Of a stretch of DNA of 64,000 bases, positions 43,823 to 54,592 are shown piece by piece. The stretch's first letter is position 1. Each line of letters begins with the position of its first letter. Origin of the DNA: Aliiroseovarius sp. F20344 (lineage in GTDB: Bacteria; Pseudomonadota; Alphaproteobacteria; Rhodobacterales; Rhodobacteraceae); assembly GCF_023016155.1 (NCBI RefSeq), contig NZ_JALKBG010000006.1:62001-126000 (forward strand), in the 5' to 3' direction. Below the pieces are notes generated by a model, which worked only from the letters and a program-made list of their open reading frames with translations, ran no database searches and was not told where the DNA came from. The position numbers and the translations under genes are program-made.

Positions 43823-43856
43823 AAAAAAGGCGAAGCTTTCAGGCTTCGCCTTTTTT
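43823..43856 (+). terminator. Rho-independent terminator after the ABC transporter operon
   Basis: GGCGAAGC and GCTTCGCC arms (extended by A6/T6) around a TTTCAG loop, ending in TTTTTT. Classic intrinsic terminator 35 bases after the ATPase stop. Confidence 0.92.
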
Positions 43857-44030
43857 GGATATCGGTGGCATAAAGTGATTGTTTCGAACTGGTCCAACAG
43901 CACCGCTTCAGACCATAGCTTCAGATTTTCTAACGCTTCCCAAGCCTGTCACATTGCTTCGAATGTGTGCGTTACGCCGTTGCGAATGTGATCTTCCAAC
44001 AATCGCGGGCCAGCAAAAGGTCCATTATGG

Positions 44031-44298
44031 GCTGATTTATGGCACGACCTTCCCGGGCACCGCGGCCACGCCCAACAACGGGCCGGGCTATGCCGAGATT
44101 GCATAGGCTTATGGTGCAGAGGGCGTGCGGAATTCGTCCGCGGAAGAGCTGCTTCCCGCGCTTAAGGCCGCGATTGTCAGCGGCAAGCCCACGGTTTTTG
44201 ACGTTCCTGTGATCAACAACCCGACGCCCACAACGGGGCATTGGAATATCCTTGATATCTATTCGCCGGACAAGCACATGTCTCACGTCGCAACCTAA
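44031..44298 (+). pseudogene. Remnant of a ThDP-dependent enzyme (acetolactate synthase-like C-terminus)
   Basis: Reading in one frame gives LIYGTTFPGTAATPNNGPG, then YAEIA, an in-frame TAG at 44104-44106, then AYGAEGVRNSSAEELLPA, ALKAAIVSGKPTVFDVPV and a C-terminal tail ending at TAA 44296-44298. This matches the end of the C-terminal domain of acetolactate synthase-type enzymes. No start, no N-terminal domains and an internal stop show decay. It is not a copy of the intact iolD upstream. Confidence 0.75.
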
Positions 44299-44337
44299 AA
44301 CCGACAGCCGGGGCCACGCGCCCCAGCCTTTCATTGG

Positions 44338-44481
44338 GTGATCGCGAGCTATACCGACGAGATCGGCGCGGAGCTGATCATTACAGGCGCAAGCCGCCCC
44401 GGAAGCGAGGGCTATGCGCTTGGCTCAACCGCGCCGCGACTGACAAGACGCGCACCATGTTCAGTTCTTGTGATTAGTTAA
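44338..44481 (+). pseudogene. Remnant of a universal stress protein (C-terminal end)
   Basis: The frame from 44338 reads DEIGAELIITGASRPGSEG then YALGSTAPRLTRRAPCSVLVIS and stops at TAA 44479-44481. This contains the UspA ATP-binding pattern G-x2-G-x9-G-S/T region and the family C-terminus. The N-terminal two thirds are missing and no start codon context is present. Confidence 0.7.
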
Positions 44482-44642
44482 CCAAATACAGCAGCTGCCC
44501 GTCCGGGTTGGAAAGGAGACAAGACGCGACCGAATGACTCTATTTGATTGGCTCGATTTTACTGTAAGTGCATGATCGGCCTTTGGTCCGTCGGGACGAT
44601 ATTTTCAGTGGTCGGTAGGCAGTAGACCGGCCCCGTCAGAGA

Positions 44643-44673
44643 AGTTTAAAGATCTGCTCTGATCCTTTAAACT
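44643..44673. repeat. Inverted repeat in the decayed region
   Basis: AGTTTAAAG (44643-44651) and CTTTAAACT (44665-44673) are perfect 9-bp inverted arms. It may be a terminator or a remnant. The rest of 44482-44769 shows no recognisable gene. Confidence 0.4.
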
Positions 44674-44769
44674 AGTGCCATAAGTAAGCGATTTTAGTGA
44701 TGAGAGCGGCCGATGTGCCGCTTCCGATCATTGCGAAGTCTAAAGTAAAAAACCTCAATCCGCGCAGCT

Positions 44770-45048
44770 CTATTCAACCAATTCAGCCACCAACATCACA
44801 AAATCAGCCGCCCCAGTTTCAAGTTTCTCCGTGATCAGACTTGAGCCGACTGGTGCGACGCCTGTGTTAAGTAGGGTGGGCCGTCCTGGTTGTTTGAGAT
44901 GAATTCGAGTTCGTTTTTCATCACCGTCACCTACCATTTTCGTTCCGTCTTTTGACGTGAGTATGAATGTGCATTCCGAGATACTTGGGTTGGTGCATTT
45001 AGATGCGGCTGGCGTTTCGCAAGCAAGATTAGGCTTGCAGGGTTTCAA
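44770..45048 (-). CDS. Hypothetical small cysteine-containing protein, doubtful
   Basis: An open frame of 92 residues beginning only with TTG at 45048; no ATG and no good ribosome site. It contains four cysteines in its first 30 residues (CKPNLACETPAASKC) and no recognisable domain. Being in a region of gene decay it may be a fragment of a secreted protein or simply chance. I list it with low confidence. Confidence 0.25.
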   Translation of the reverse strand: MKPCKPNLACETPAASKCTNPSISECTFILTSKDGTKMVGDGDEKRTRIHLKQPGRPTLLNTGVAPVGSSLITEKLETGAADFVMLVAELVE

Positions 45049-45138
45049 TATCTGTGGCTTGCATTAATGACCGGTGGTCATTAGCGTAATATCTGGTGAC
45101 AAACTGCTCGAACCGCAGCCAATGAAGGGACGATTGCG

Positions 45139-45597
45139 ATGAAGCTTACCGTGAATGGTGTTGCTCATGATGTGGATGTCGAAGAAGACATGCCGCTTTT
45201 GTGGGTTTTGAGGGATGAGCTGAAAATCGACGGGCCAAAGTACGGCTGTGGGGTTGCGGCTTGTGGGGCGTGCACGGTGCATGTGGATGGCGTCGCCGTA
45301 CGATCGTGCCAGACATTTTTAGGCGATGTGGATGGTCCGGTGACGACAATGGAAGGGCTGGGTAATCCCGACGAAATGCACGCGGTACAGGCCGCTTGGC
45401 TGACCCATCAGGTTGCGCAATGTGGGTATTGTCAGGGTGGGCAGATGATGCAGGCTGCGGAGTTGCTGGCCAACAACTCTGCGCCGACGGACGAAGATAT
45501 TGATGATGCCATGTCTGGCAACCTGTGCCGCTGCGGCACCTATCCGCGTATCCGCGCTGCGGTGAAAACCGCCGCCAAATCATTGCAGGAGGGCTGA
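45139..45597 (+). CDS. [2Fe-2S] small subunit of an IorA-type molybdenum hydroxylase
   Basis: Protein of 152 residues. Ferredoxin domain [16 protein letters not shown] and C-terminal [13 protein letters not shown] and [12 protein letters not shown] motifs ligate two [2Fe-2S] clusters. The QCGYCQ and CGTYPRI variants fit the isoquinoline 1-oxidoreductase alpha/aldehyde dehydrogenase branch. Two bases separate it from the large subunit. Both subunits are needed to oxidise an aldehyde or N-heterocycle. Confidence 0.88.
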   Translation: MKLTVNGVAHDVDVEEDMPLLWVLRDELKIDGPKYGCGVAACGACTVHVDGVAVRSCQTFLGDVDGPVTTMEGLGNPDEMHAVQAAWLTHQVAQCGYCQGGQMMQAAELLANNSAPTDEDIDDAMSGNLCRCGTYPRIRAAVKTAAKSLQEG

Positions 45598-45599
45598 TC

Positions 45600-47834
45600 A
45601 TGGGACGTATCGGAACCATTGCGCGTCGTACATTCCTTGTCGGATCCGCAGCACTTCTGGGCGGGGTTGCCTTTGGCTATTACAAGTACAAACAGCCCGA
45701 GGACAATCCGCTGGACGATGATCTGGCAGATGGCACTGCCGCCCTGACGCCATATGTCCTGATCAACGCAGATGGGGTGACGCTGATCACCCCGCGTGCG
45801 GATAAAGGGCAGGGGGCGTATTCGGTTCAGGCGGCATTGATCGCCGAAGAGCTGGACGTGGATTTGGATCAGATCAATGTCGATCCCGGCCCGCCTTCGG
45901 CTGCTTATTGGAACACCGCGATTGCGGCCGAAGGTGTGCCCTTCCCCTCGACCGACCGAGGGTTCGCAGCCGAAACCATGCGTGGCTTCATGGGCGCTGT
46001 GATCAAGCTGATGGGCATGCAGATCACCGGCGGCTCGACCACCGTGCCGGACGGGTTTGAAAAGCTACGGGTTGCCGGGGCTGTGGCGCGTGAGACGCTG
46101 AAAGCGGCTGCGGCGGAGATGTCTGGCCTTGCGGTCACGCAGCTGAAAACCGAACGTGGTGCGGTTGTGCTGCCCGATGGCAAGCGCATTCCGTACGAGG
46201 CGCTGGCTGCCAAAGCTGCCGAGATTGAGCCGGTGACGGATGTGGCCCTGCGCCCCTCGACCCAGTGGAAGTTGGTGGGAAAACCCATGCAGCGCGTTGA
46301 TATGGTGGCGAAATCCACGGGTACGCAAAGCTATGGGATCGACATGCGGATGGAAGGCATGGTGCATGCTGCCGTGCGTGTGAACCCCCGCAAAGGCGGC
46401 GAGGTGATCTCATTCGACGCGACCCAAGCGGAAGGGATGCGCGGCGTTCAAAAGGTGATCCCGGTCACCGGCGGCGTGGGCGTGATTGCCGACAACACAT
46501 GGCGCGCGTTTCAGGCTGTCGATGCGATCGAGGTCGAATGGGGTACGGCGCCCTATCCCGCTGAGCAATCCGAACATTGGCAGGCGCTCGCCGACACGAT
46601 TGATGCCGGCGATGTGGACGCAACGCCTCGTGATGACGGAGACGTTGACAGGGCAGGGACCACGGTCGAGGCCGAATACCGCGCGCCCTATCTGGCCCAC
46701 GCGCCGCTTGAACCGATGAATGCCACGGTGCTGGTCACGGATGACCGCGTCGATGTCTGGACCGGTAACCAAATCCCGCGCATGACGCAGGCCAGCGTCG
46801 CCAAGATGACCGGCATGGACGCCGATGACGTGCATGTGCACATCCTGATGATGGGCGGCAGTTTCGGGCACCGTCTGGAAGACGAGGTGGTGAAACGCGC
46901 GACCGAACTGGCGATGGCCATGAAGGGCACGCCGGTCAAACTGACCTATAAGCGCGAGGAAGACACGCTTCAGGACTTCACCCGCCCCATCGCGATGATG
47001 CGCGGGCGTGGAGCTGTGGCCGATGGCAAAGTGACCGCGATGGAGATCAAGGTCGCCTCGCCCTCGATCATGGACAGCCAGATGGTTGAACGTCAGGGCT
47101 TCCCGGTTCCGGGTCCAGACACCACGATCACGCAAGGCCTGTGGGATCAGCCCTATGCGATCCCGAACTACCGCGTGATCGGCTATCGTGCACCGAAGTT
47201 GGGGCCGGTCAGTTCATGGCGCTCGGTCGGGGCGTCGCAAAACGGGTTCTTCCATGAGAATTTCCTGAACGCGCTAATTCATGAAGCCGGGGCCGACCCG
47301 GTCGAGGAACGCTTGCGCTTGATGACGGACAACCCGTCGCGCAAGACGTTGGAAGCCGTGGCCGAAATGTCAGGCTGGGGCGGCGAACTGGCTGCGAACA
47401 AAGCCCGCGGCGTGGCCTTCTGCCTGTCCTTCGGCACCCCTTGCGCGCAGGTGATCGAGATCACCAATGGCGAGGAGGGCATCACGCTGGATAAGGTTTG
47501 GGTCGCTGCCGAAGTGGGCAAAGTCGTCGATCCAATCAACTTCGAAAACCTCGTCGCAGGCGGCGTGATCTGGGGCCTTGGCCACGCGATCAACAGCCAG
47601 ATTACCTATGCCGATGGCATGGCCGAGCAAGAGAACTTCTTTGACTTCGAAGGTCTGCGCAACAACCAAGCGCCCGAGATTTTCGTGCGCGGGATGGAGA
47701 ATCGGGATTACGTGACTGGTGTGGGCGAACCCCCCGTGCCGCCCGCAGCACCTGCTCTGGCTGAGGCGATTTTCCGGGCGACGGGGGAAAGGCCGACAGA
47801 GATGCCGTTTGGCGAGAGGTTTGGGTTTGTGTGA
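45600..47834 (+). CDS. IorB-type molybdopterin-binding large subunit with twin-arginine signal
   Basis: Protein of 744 residues from the ATG at 45600. The N-terminus IARRTFLVGSAALLGGVAFG is a Tat-type signal, so the enzyme is probably exported folded, carrying the small subunit with it. Molybdopterin-binding segments include GGSFGHRLEDEVV and SSWRSVGASQNGFFHENF, typical of isoquinoline 1-oxidoreductase beta. The substrate may be an aldehyde or aromatic N-heterocycle. A longer frame begins at 45525 inside the small subunit and is rejected. No cytochrome c gene accompanies it here. Confidence 0.88.
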   Translation: MGRIGTIARRTFLVGSAALLGGVAFGYYKYKQPEDNPLDDDLADGTAALTPYVLINADGVTLITPRADKGQGAYSVQAALIAEELDVDLDQINVDPGPPSAAYWNTAIAAEGVPFPSTDRGFAAETMRGFMGAVIKLMGMQITGGSTTVPDGFEKLRVAGAVARETLKAAAAEMSGLAVTQLKTERGAVVLPDGKRIPYEALAAKAAEIEPVTDVALRPSTQWKLVGKPMQRVDMVAKSTGTQSYGIDMRMEGMVHAAVRVNPRKGGEVISFDATQAEGMRGVQKVIPVTGGVGVIADNTWRAFQAVDAIEVEWGTAPYPAEQSEHWQALADTIDAGDVDATPRDDGDVDRAGTTVEAEYRAPYLAHAPLEPMNATVLVTDDRVDVWTGNQIPRMTQASVAKMTGMDADDVHVHILMMGGSFGHRLEDEVVKRATELAMAMKGTPVKLTYKREEDTLQDFTRPIAMMRGRGAVADGKVTAMEIKVASPSIMDSQMVERQGFPVPGPDTTITQGLWDQPYAIPNYRVIGYRAPKLGPVSSWRSVGASQNGFFHENFLNALIHEAGADPVEERLRLMTDNPSRKTLEAVAEMSGWGGELAANKARGVAFCLSFGTPCAQVIEITNGEEGITLDKVWVAAEVGKVVDPINFENLVAGGVIWGLGHAINSQITYADGMAEQENFFDFEGLRNNQAPEIFVRGMENRDYVTGVGEPPVPPAAPALAEAIFRATGERPTEMPFGERFGFV

Positions 47835-47922
47835 ATGGAAAGGCCGAGCAACCGGCCTTTTCACTTTTCTATCAACAGGCTAAAACGCAACCACACGTAA
47901 AAGTTGTTGGGTTGGCGCGATT

Positions 47923-48366
47923 ATGCTCTTTTATGCTTGGAAAGACCGTTACGTTTGGAAGTGGGACGCGGCACTATTTCTGACGTGGACGATCTTCTTT
48001 GCGTCACTGATCGCCAAAGTGCCATTACTGATCTCTGCGCTTATTGCGGGCTATGCGATACTACTTAATATTCGATACTCAATCTGGCTTTGCGATAATC
48101 GAGAGCGCATAGAGTATGCCTCCTCGCTAGCTAGATCGACAATGTTCCCGTCAACTCCCCGCAAGGATAGAATACAACTCAGGTTCCATCTGATATTGCA
48201 TATTCCTATGTTTCTACTCTCGGCTTTTGTCGTGCGTATAGCTGACATTGGGTTCCACAATGCAAGTTCTGCTGTTGGCGCATTTCTTCTATTTGTTGTG
48301 AGTCTCGTTGGTGTGACAGGTGTCATTCACACCTGTGTTCGGAGAGTTAAGGACAATCCACACTGA
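47923..48366 (+). CDS. Hypothetical small membrane protein
   Basis: Protein of 147 residues with about four hydrophobic segments (AALFLTWTIFFASLIA, LLISALIAGYAILL, ILHIPMFLLSAFVV, AVGAFLLFVVSLVGVTG). No known family recognised. Base composition is more A+T rich than neighbouring genes and no strong ribosome site is seen, so it may be recently acquired or not a gene. It is convergent with the next small membrane protein. Confidence 0.5.
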   Translation: MLFYAWKDRYVWKWDAALFLTWTIFFASLIAKVPLLISALIAGYAILLNIRYSIWLCDNRERIEYASSLARSTMFPSTPRKDRIQLRFHLILHIPMFLLSAFVVRIADIGFHNASSAVGAFLLFVVSLVGVTGVIHTCVRRVKDNPH

Positions 48367-48404
48367 TTTCGACGCGTTCCTACACCTTTAGGCGGCCCGG
48401 GACT

Positions 48405-48692
48405 TTACTTGGTGGTGAACAGTTTCAAGACAGAGATAACAAACAAAATCCAAATAATGGCAACTACGAGTAGATAGGGAATGCCTGCACCGAGATAGAA
48501 CAGTGCACTAAAGTAGCCCTCAACACTTCCAAGGTAGTTGGCAGGAAAACCACTACACAGAGTTCGCTCTGGCAACCAGGTTCCGCCACACCATTTCAAT
48601 TGCCACGCCAAGACCACAAACAGTGGGCTGCCAAGTGTGAATGCCAAGATACCCCACATTCCAGCAACTATTGCTTTCGAACGTTGAATCAT
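48405..48692 (-). CDS. Hypothetical small membrane protein downstream of uvrB
   Basis: Protein of 95 residues starting at the ATG at 48692, which has AGAGGTGA eight bases upstream within the end of uvrB. Two to three hydrophobic segments (IVAGMWGILAFTLGSPLFV, YLLVVAIIWILFVISVL) with a cysteine-containing loop (WCGGTWLPERTLCSG) between. No family recognised. It lies eight bases after the uvrB stop and could be co-transcribed with it. Confidence 0.55.
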   Translation of the reverse strand: MIQRSKAIVAGMWGILAFTLGSPLFVVLAWQLKWCGGTWLPERTLCSGFPANYLGSVEGYFSALFYLGAGIPYLLVVAIIWILFVISVLKLFTTK

Positions 48693-48699
48693 CTGCCAA

Positions 48700-50886
<2,187 letters not shown>

Positions 50887-50910
50887 GCGAATCTCTCCAC
50901 CCCCAAGAAT

Positions 50911-50925
50911 GGTCACTTTTTGTTC
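50911..50925 (-). promoter_or_regulatory. Near-consensus LexA/SOS box upstream of uvrB
   Basis: GGTC-N7-GTTC (GAAC-N7-GACC on the coding strand) differs by one base from the alphaproteobacterial SOS box GTTC-N7-GTTC and ends 25 bases before the uvrB start. SOS control of uvr genes is common in the group. Confidence 0.5.
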
Positions 50926-51022
50926 TTCTTCAAGGGCGCTTAACCACGGATTAATCAGAATCTCCCCATAATTGGCGAGTTGAGGAGTTAAGTAATTTAT
51001 CGCAACTTCATAAACATACCAG

Positions 51023-51297
51023 ACATGGTGCAAAAACCATATAAAAACCCAGCAATCAGTGAGCGATTTACTGTGCTGGTTTTTGCACATGTAAACTGGA
51101 TTCAAAATCTCGTAAGTCCCTGTACAATAATAATAAAACAGGGAAAGTGTTTCCAAAAAAATGCAATTAGAGGTGTATTTAGTGCTTGCCGAGGTCTGGG
51201 CATTGCGATAGCGTTATCGGGCAAGCAGCAGAACGGACTGCCGGTGGCGACGATACACCCACCCCACCCCTCGCTCCCTCGTCGTTTACCGGCAGTC
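51023..51297. other. Hairpin-rich intergenic region between uvrB and the NDUFS4-like gene
   Basis: At least five inverted repeats fill this stretch. GTGCAAAAACCA/TGGTTTTTGCAC (51028-51039/51077-51088) encloses CCAGCA..CAGT/ACTG..TGCTGG. CCCTGT/ACAGGG is at 51118-51143, partly sharing bases with GGAAA-GTG-TTTCC followed by A7 (51142-51154). GCTTGCC/GGCAAGC (51184-51226) encloses CGATA/TATCG. GACTGCCGGT with CGACGA pairs with TCGTCG and ACCGGCAGTC (51236-51297). No protein or known RNA family was recognised; a structured non-coding RNA, terminators or a remnant element are options. Confidence 0.5.
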
Positions 51298-51448
51298 ACT
51301 CTGCATTCTCCCTAAAACCGCACTCACGGAACCTACTGGGCAGAAATGCTCGCACTTGTGTTAGTTGGCCCCGTCACAATTCCAATTCCGCCTTGAATTG
51401 CTGCGTCGCATGACGGATAACCAACCCAGTTTTGGAAGGAGATGCCAG

Positions 51449-51760
51449 ATGCGTGCTCGTATCTATCAACCCGCTCGCAATGCGATGTCGTCGGGGATGG
51501 GGAAGACCAAAGTTTGGATTCTGGAATATGCCGCTGACGAAGCCCGAGATATTGATCCGCTGATGGGATGGACGGGGTCTTCGGACACGCAAAGTCAGGT
51601 ACGTTTGAAATTCCAAAGCAAGGAAGCCGCCTTGGACTACGCCAAGGAACACGGCATCGATGCGACGATTACGGAGCCGCACAAGCGCAAGCCGAACATA
51701 CGGGCAGGCGGATATGGCGAAAACTTTGCCACCAACCGACGTGGTCCCTGGACGCACTGA
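51449..51760 (+). CDS. ETC complex I subunit, NDUFS4-like
   Basis: Protein of 103 residues from the ATG at 51449, with GGAAGGAG upstream. It begins [19 protein letters not shown] and contains [36 protein letters not shown] and a C-terminal [12 protein letters not shown], the pattern of the accessory subunit NDUFS4 (18 kDa) found in alphaproteobacteria and mitochondria. It stabilises the N-module of NADH dehydrogenase. It is encoded away from nuo genes, as usual for the group, and followed by a strong terminator. Confidence 0.93.
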   Translation: MRARIYQPARNAMSSGMGKTKVWILEYAADEARDIDPLMGWTGSSDTQSQVRLKFQSKEAALDYAKEHGIDATITEPHKRKPNIRAGGYGENFATNRRGPWTH

Positions 51761-51779
51761 AGCGCTGATCAGGCCAACG

Positions 51780-51805
51780 AAAACCCCGCTTTCATGCGGG
51801 GTTTT
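51780..51805. terminator. Bidirectional terminator after the NDUFS4-like gene
   Basis: Ten-bp stem AAAACCCCGC / GCGGGGTTTT with a six-base loop, between convergent genes, with A- and T-runs on both sides. Confidence 0.92.
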
Positions 51806-51819
51806 GCATTTTCAGATAC

Positions 51820-52578
51820 TTAGAAATTCAAGAAGCTGCGAGCCGCTGCTTCGAACTCACGCGGCTTTTCCGCATGCAACCAGTGCCCAACGCCTGGAAT
51901 CTTGGCTTGCTTGGCCGCTGGAAACAGCGCTTTGATCCGTGCCCGATATTCTGGCAGGACATAGTCGGAATCAGCACCTGCCAAAAACAAAGTCGGACCG
52001 TCGAAGGTCGCTGAGATTTCGGGAAAACCGACGATCTTGACCATCTCAGTCTCGAGTGTATCCAAGTTAAGTCGCCACTGACGCTCTTTCACATTCAGGG
52101 ATTGAAGCAAAAATGCTCGGACGGATGCATCCCCGAGCATCTCAGCCAACTGACGATCCGCATCCCCGCGCGTGTTTACTTGGTTTAGGTCAATCGCGCG
52201 CATCGCTTCGATCATGGATTGCTGACTGTGTCCGTAAGCCACCGGAGCGATGTCCGCGACCACAAGCCTGTTCACCAAGGTATTGTCTTCAAGCGCAAGA
52301 ATCATCGCGGCTTTCCCACCCATGGAGTGGCCGATAACATCCGCCTGCCCCCCCAAATGATCGATCACCTCTGCCAAGTCCCCGGCCATGTCGTGATAGC
52401 TCTGCGTGTCAAACCGTGGGCTTTCGCCGTGGTTACGCATATCCACTGACACCACTTGCCGTTCATCAGACAGGCGTTTGGAAATCACATTCCAGTTGCG
52501 GCCAGAGCCGAAAAGCCCATGCACAATAAGGACAGGGGGGCGGGCGGTGTCAGTTCCGAATGTCTGCATCGTAAGCAT
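51820..52578 (-). CDS. Alpha/beta hydrolase (YbfF-like esterase)
   Basis: Protein of 252 residues. Oxyanion region LIVHGLFGSGRNWN, MRNHGESP, nucleophile elbow IGHSMGGKAAM, acid in GADSDYV and the catalytic histidine in GVGHWLHAEKP. This order matches YbfF-type acyl esterases that act on short acyl or acyl-CoA thioesters. It stands alone between a terminator and a divergent gene. Physiological substrate unknown. Confidence 0.88.
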   Translation of the reverse strand: MLTMQTFGTDTARPPVLIVHGLFGSGRNWNVISKRLSDERQVVSVDMRNHGESPRFDTQSYHDMAGDLAEVIDHLGGQADVIGHSMGGKAAMILALEDNTLVNRLVVADIAPVAYGHSQQSMIEAMRAIDLNQVNTRGDADRQLAEMLGDASVRAFLLQSLNVKERQWRLNLDTLETEMVKIVGFPEISATFDGPTLFLAGADSDYVLPEYRARIKALFPAAKQAKIPGVGHWLHAEKPREFEAAARSFLNF

Positions 52579-52702
52579 ACAGTCTGATACCCTGACTTCC
52601 TTGGGCTTTGAACCCGGAAATATCGGCTGGATTGGTCTTCGAATTTGTTTTCTTTGAAGTTATGGTTGTCGCACTGGCCGTCGTTTTTCATCGGAGATTG
52701 AG

Positions 52703-53065
52703 TTGGACATTACAGCGCGTACCGAACGCCTTGCACAGCTTCTGGAAGATCGACTGGATGTTCGTGGCAAGGGTTTCGATGCGAAGCTGCGACGGGCAGG
52801 GCGGCTTCTTCCCAAACATCTTCGCATGAAAGGAAGGCTGCTGGCGGATGCAAGCGCCCGCGCGAACCACCCGCGGCTTTTGCGGCAACTGGACGAAGCG
52901 GCGCTGGATTTGGCCGCGACCGATCTGGAAAACTACTTGCTGAACATTGACCCGTGGGATCGCCGCAGGGGCATTGCGGTGAATGTTAGCGCGGGGTTGG
53001 TGTTCAACCTTCTGATAGTGGCGGTTGTGGTGGTGGCCGTGTTGCTTTGGCGCGGGTTTCTTTAG
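52703..53065 (+). CDS. Conserved-type hypothetical protein with C-terminal membrane segment
   Basis: Protein of 120 residues beginning with TTG at 52703, preceded by CGGAG. The first 90 residues are charged and helical (LAQLLEDRLDVRGKGFDAKL, LPKHLRMKGRLLADA) and the end is a single hydrophobic anchor (VFNLLIVAVVVVAVLLWRG). No function recognised. The architecture suggests a tail-anchored cytoplasmic protein; a strong terminator follows it. Confidence 0.7.
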   Translation: MDITARTERLAQLLEDRLDVRGKGFDAKLRRAGRLLPKHLRMKGRLLADASARANHPRLLRQLDEAALDLAATDLENYLLNIDPWDRRRGIAVNVSAGLVFNLLIVAVVVVAVLLWRGFL

Positions 53066-53079
53066 AACCCTAAAATGCA

Positions 53080-53105
53080 AAACGCCCCCAAAGCTGGGGG
53101 CGTTT
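53080..53105. terminator. Bidirectional terminator before glyA
   Basis: Ten-bp stem AAACGCCCCC / GGGGGCGTTT with loop AAAGCT between convergent genes. Confidence 0.93.
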
Positions 53106-53131
53106 CCAAGTCAACTTTCGTGATCTCTGGA

Positions 53132-54424
53132 TCAGAGGTTCGGGTACATCGGGAACTTGGCGCAGAGATCTGCAACCTTGGCTTTTACAGCCTCTTCCAC
53201 GGCGCCATTGCCTTCTTCACCATTGGCAGCCAGCCCGTCGACCACTTCCACGATCAGGTCGGCGATCAGGCGGAACTCGTCCTCGCCGAAACCACGGGTG
53301 GTGCCTGCCGGGGTGCCCAAACGGATGCCCGAGGTGACCATCGGCTTTTCAGGGTCAAATGGGATGCCGTTTTTGTTGCAGGTGATGTGCGCGCGGCCCA
53401 AGGCCTTGTCGACGATGTTGCCGGTCACACCTTTGGGACGCAGATCAACCAGCATCACATGCGTGTCTGTGCCGCCGGTCACGATGTCCAGACCTCCCTT
53501 GATCAGTTGATCAGCCAAGGCTACGGCGTTTGCGCGCACCTGCTTTTGATACGATTTGAACTCGGGACGCAGGGCTTCGCCGAAGGCAGCAGCCTTACCA
53601 GCGATCACATGCATCAAAGGTCCGCCTTGAATGCCCGGGAAGATGGCCGAGTTCACTTTCTTCGCGATCTCCGCATCGTTGGTAACGATCATACCACCGC
53701 GCGGACCACGTAGGGTTTTGTGGGTGGTGGTGGTGGCTACGTGGGCGTGCGGGAAAGGCGAAGGATGCTCGCCCGCCGCGATCAAGCCTGCGATATGTGC
53801 CATGTCGACCATCAAGTAAGCGCCAACCGAATCTGCAATCTCGCGGAACTTGGCGAAATCGATGACGCGCGGAATGGCGGAACCACCTGCAATAATCAAG
53901 GCAGGCTTGTGTTCGGTGGCCAGCTCTTGGATCTGATCATAGTCGATCAGGTTGTCATCTTTGCGAACACCATAGTGAATGGCATTGAACCACTTGCCCG
54001 ACTGGTTTGGTTTGGCGCCATGTGTCAGGTGACCACCTGCAGACAGGTCCATACCCAGAATGGTGTCGCCGGGCTTGATTAGCGCTTGGAACACACCTTG
54101 GTTGGCTTGGCTGCCAGAGTTTGGCTGCACATTGGCAAAGTCACAGCCAAAAAGCTCTTTCGCACGATCAATCGCCAGATTTTCGGCCACATCTACATAC
54201 TGACAGCCGCCATAATAACGACGACCGGGATAGCCTTCGGCGTATTTGTTGGTCAGAACCGAGCCCTGTGCCTCCATCACAGCCGCTGAAACAATGTTCT
54301 CAGATGCGATCAGCTCAATCTCGTCGCGCTGACGGCCAAGCTCATCAGTGATCGATTTGTAAAGCTCGGGGTCGCGGGTCGCGAGGGATTCGGTAAAGAA
54401 ACCTGGGTCACGGGTGGCAGACAT
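53132..54424 (-). CDS. glyA: Serine hydroxymethyltransferase
   Basis: PLP enzyme of 430 residues that interconverts serine and glycine with tetrahydrofolate. It shows [20 protein letters not shown] near residue 60, [13 protein letters not shown], and the PLP lysine in [16 protein letters not shown]. Single gene between a terminator and the divergent nadK. In this organism it also links one-carbon units from the methylamine-type flavoprotein to biosynthesis (inference). Confidence 0.98.
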   Translation of the reverse strand: MSATRDPGFFTESLATRDPELYKSITDELGRQRDEIELIASENIVSAAVMEAQGSVLTNKYAEGYPGRRYYGGCQYVDVAENLAIDRAKELFGCDFANVQPNSGSQANQGVFQALIKPGDTILGMDLSAGGHLTHGAKPNQSGKWFNAIHYGVRKDDNLIDYDQIQELATEHKPALIIAGGSAIPRVIDFAKFREIADSVGAYLMVDMAHIAGLIAAGEHPSPFPHAHVATTTTHKTLRGPRGGMIVTNDAEIAKKVNSAIFPGIQGGPLMHVIAGKAAAFGEALRPEFKSYQKQVRANAVALADQLIKGGLDIVTGGTDTHVMLVDLRPKGVTGNIVDKALGRAHITCNKNGIPFDPEKPMVTSGIRLGTPAGTTRGFGEDEFRLIADLIVEVVDGLAANGEEGNGAVEEAVKAKVADLCAKFPMYPNL

Positions 54425-54592
54425 GCGCGTTTTCCTTCGATTAGGCTACGATTTTCAGATTTCCTATCGGAAACATGCCATGTCGCAAAGACTAGAAAGC
54501 GACGCGGCGACGGAAAGACGCGGCATTATCTGGTGATTTGTGGAAACATGTGCTTGTTTCGGAAACGAAGGCCGCCAATCGGGACATTTGTC

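Noticed and set aside
44031-44298. ThDP fragment as a duplicated piece of iolD
   Set aside because: Its sequence (SSAEELLPALKAAIVSGKP and the tail) does not match the C-terminus of IolD in this window; it belongs to an acetolactate-synthase-like enzyme.
50887-51156. N-terminal extension of uvrB to 51156
   Set aside because: The extension lacks homology-like sequence, covers hairpins and the SOS-box candidate, and the ATG at 50886 gives the normal UvrB length with a ribosome site.
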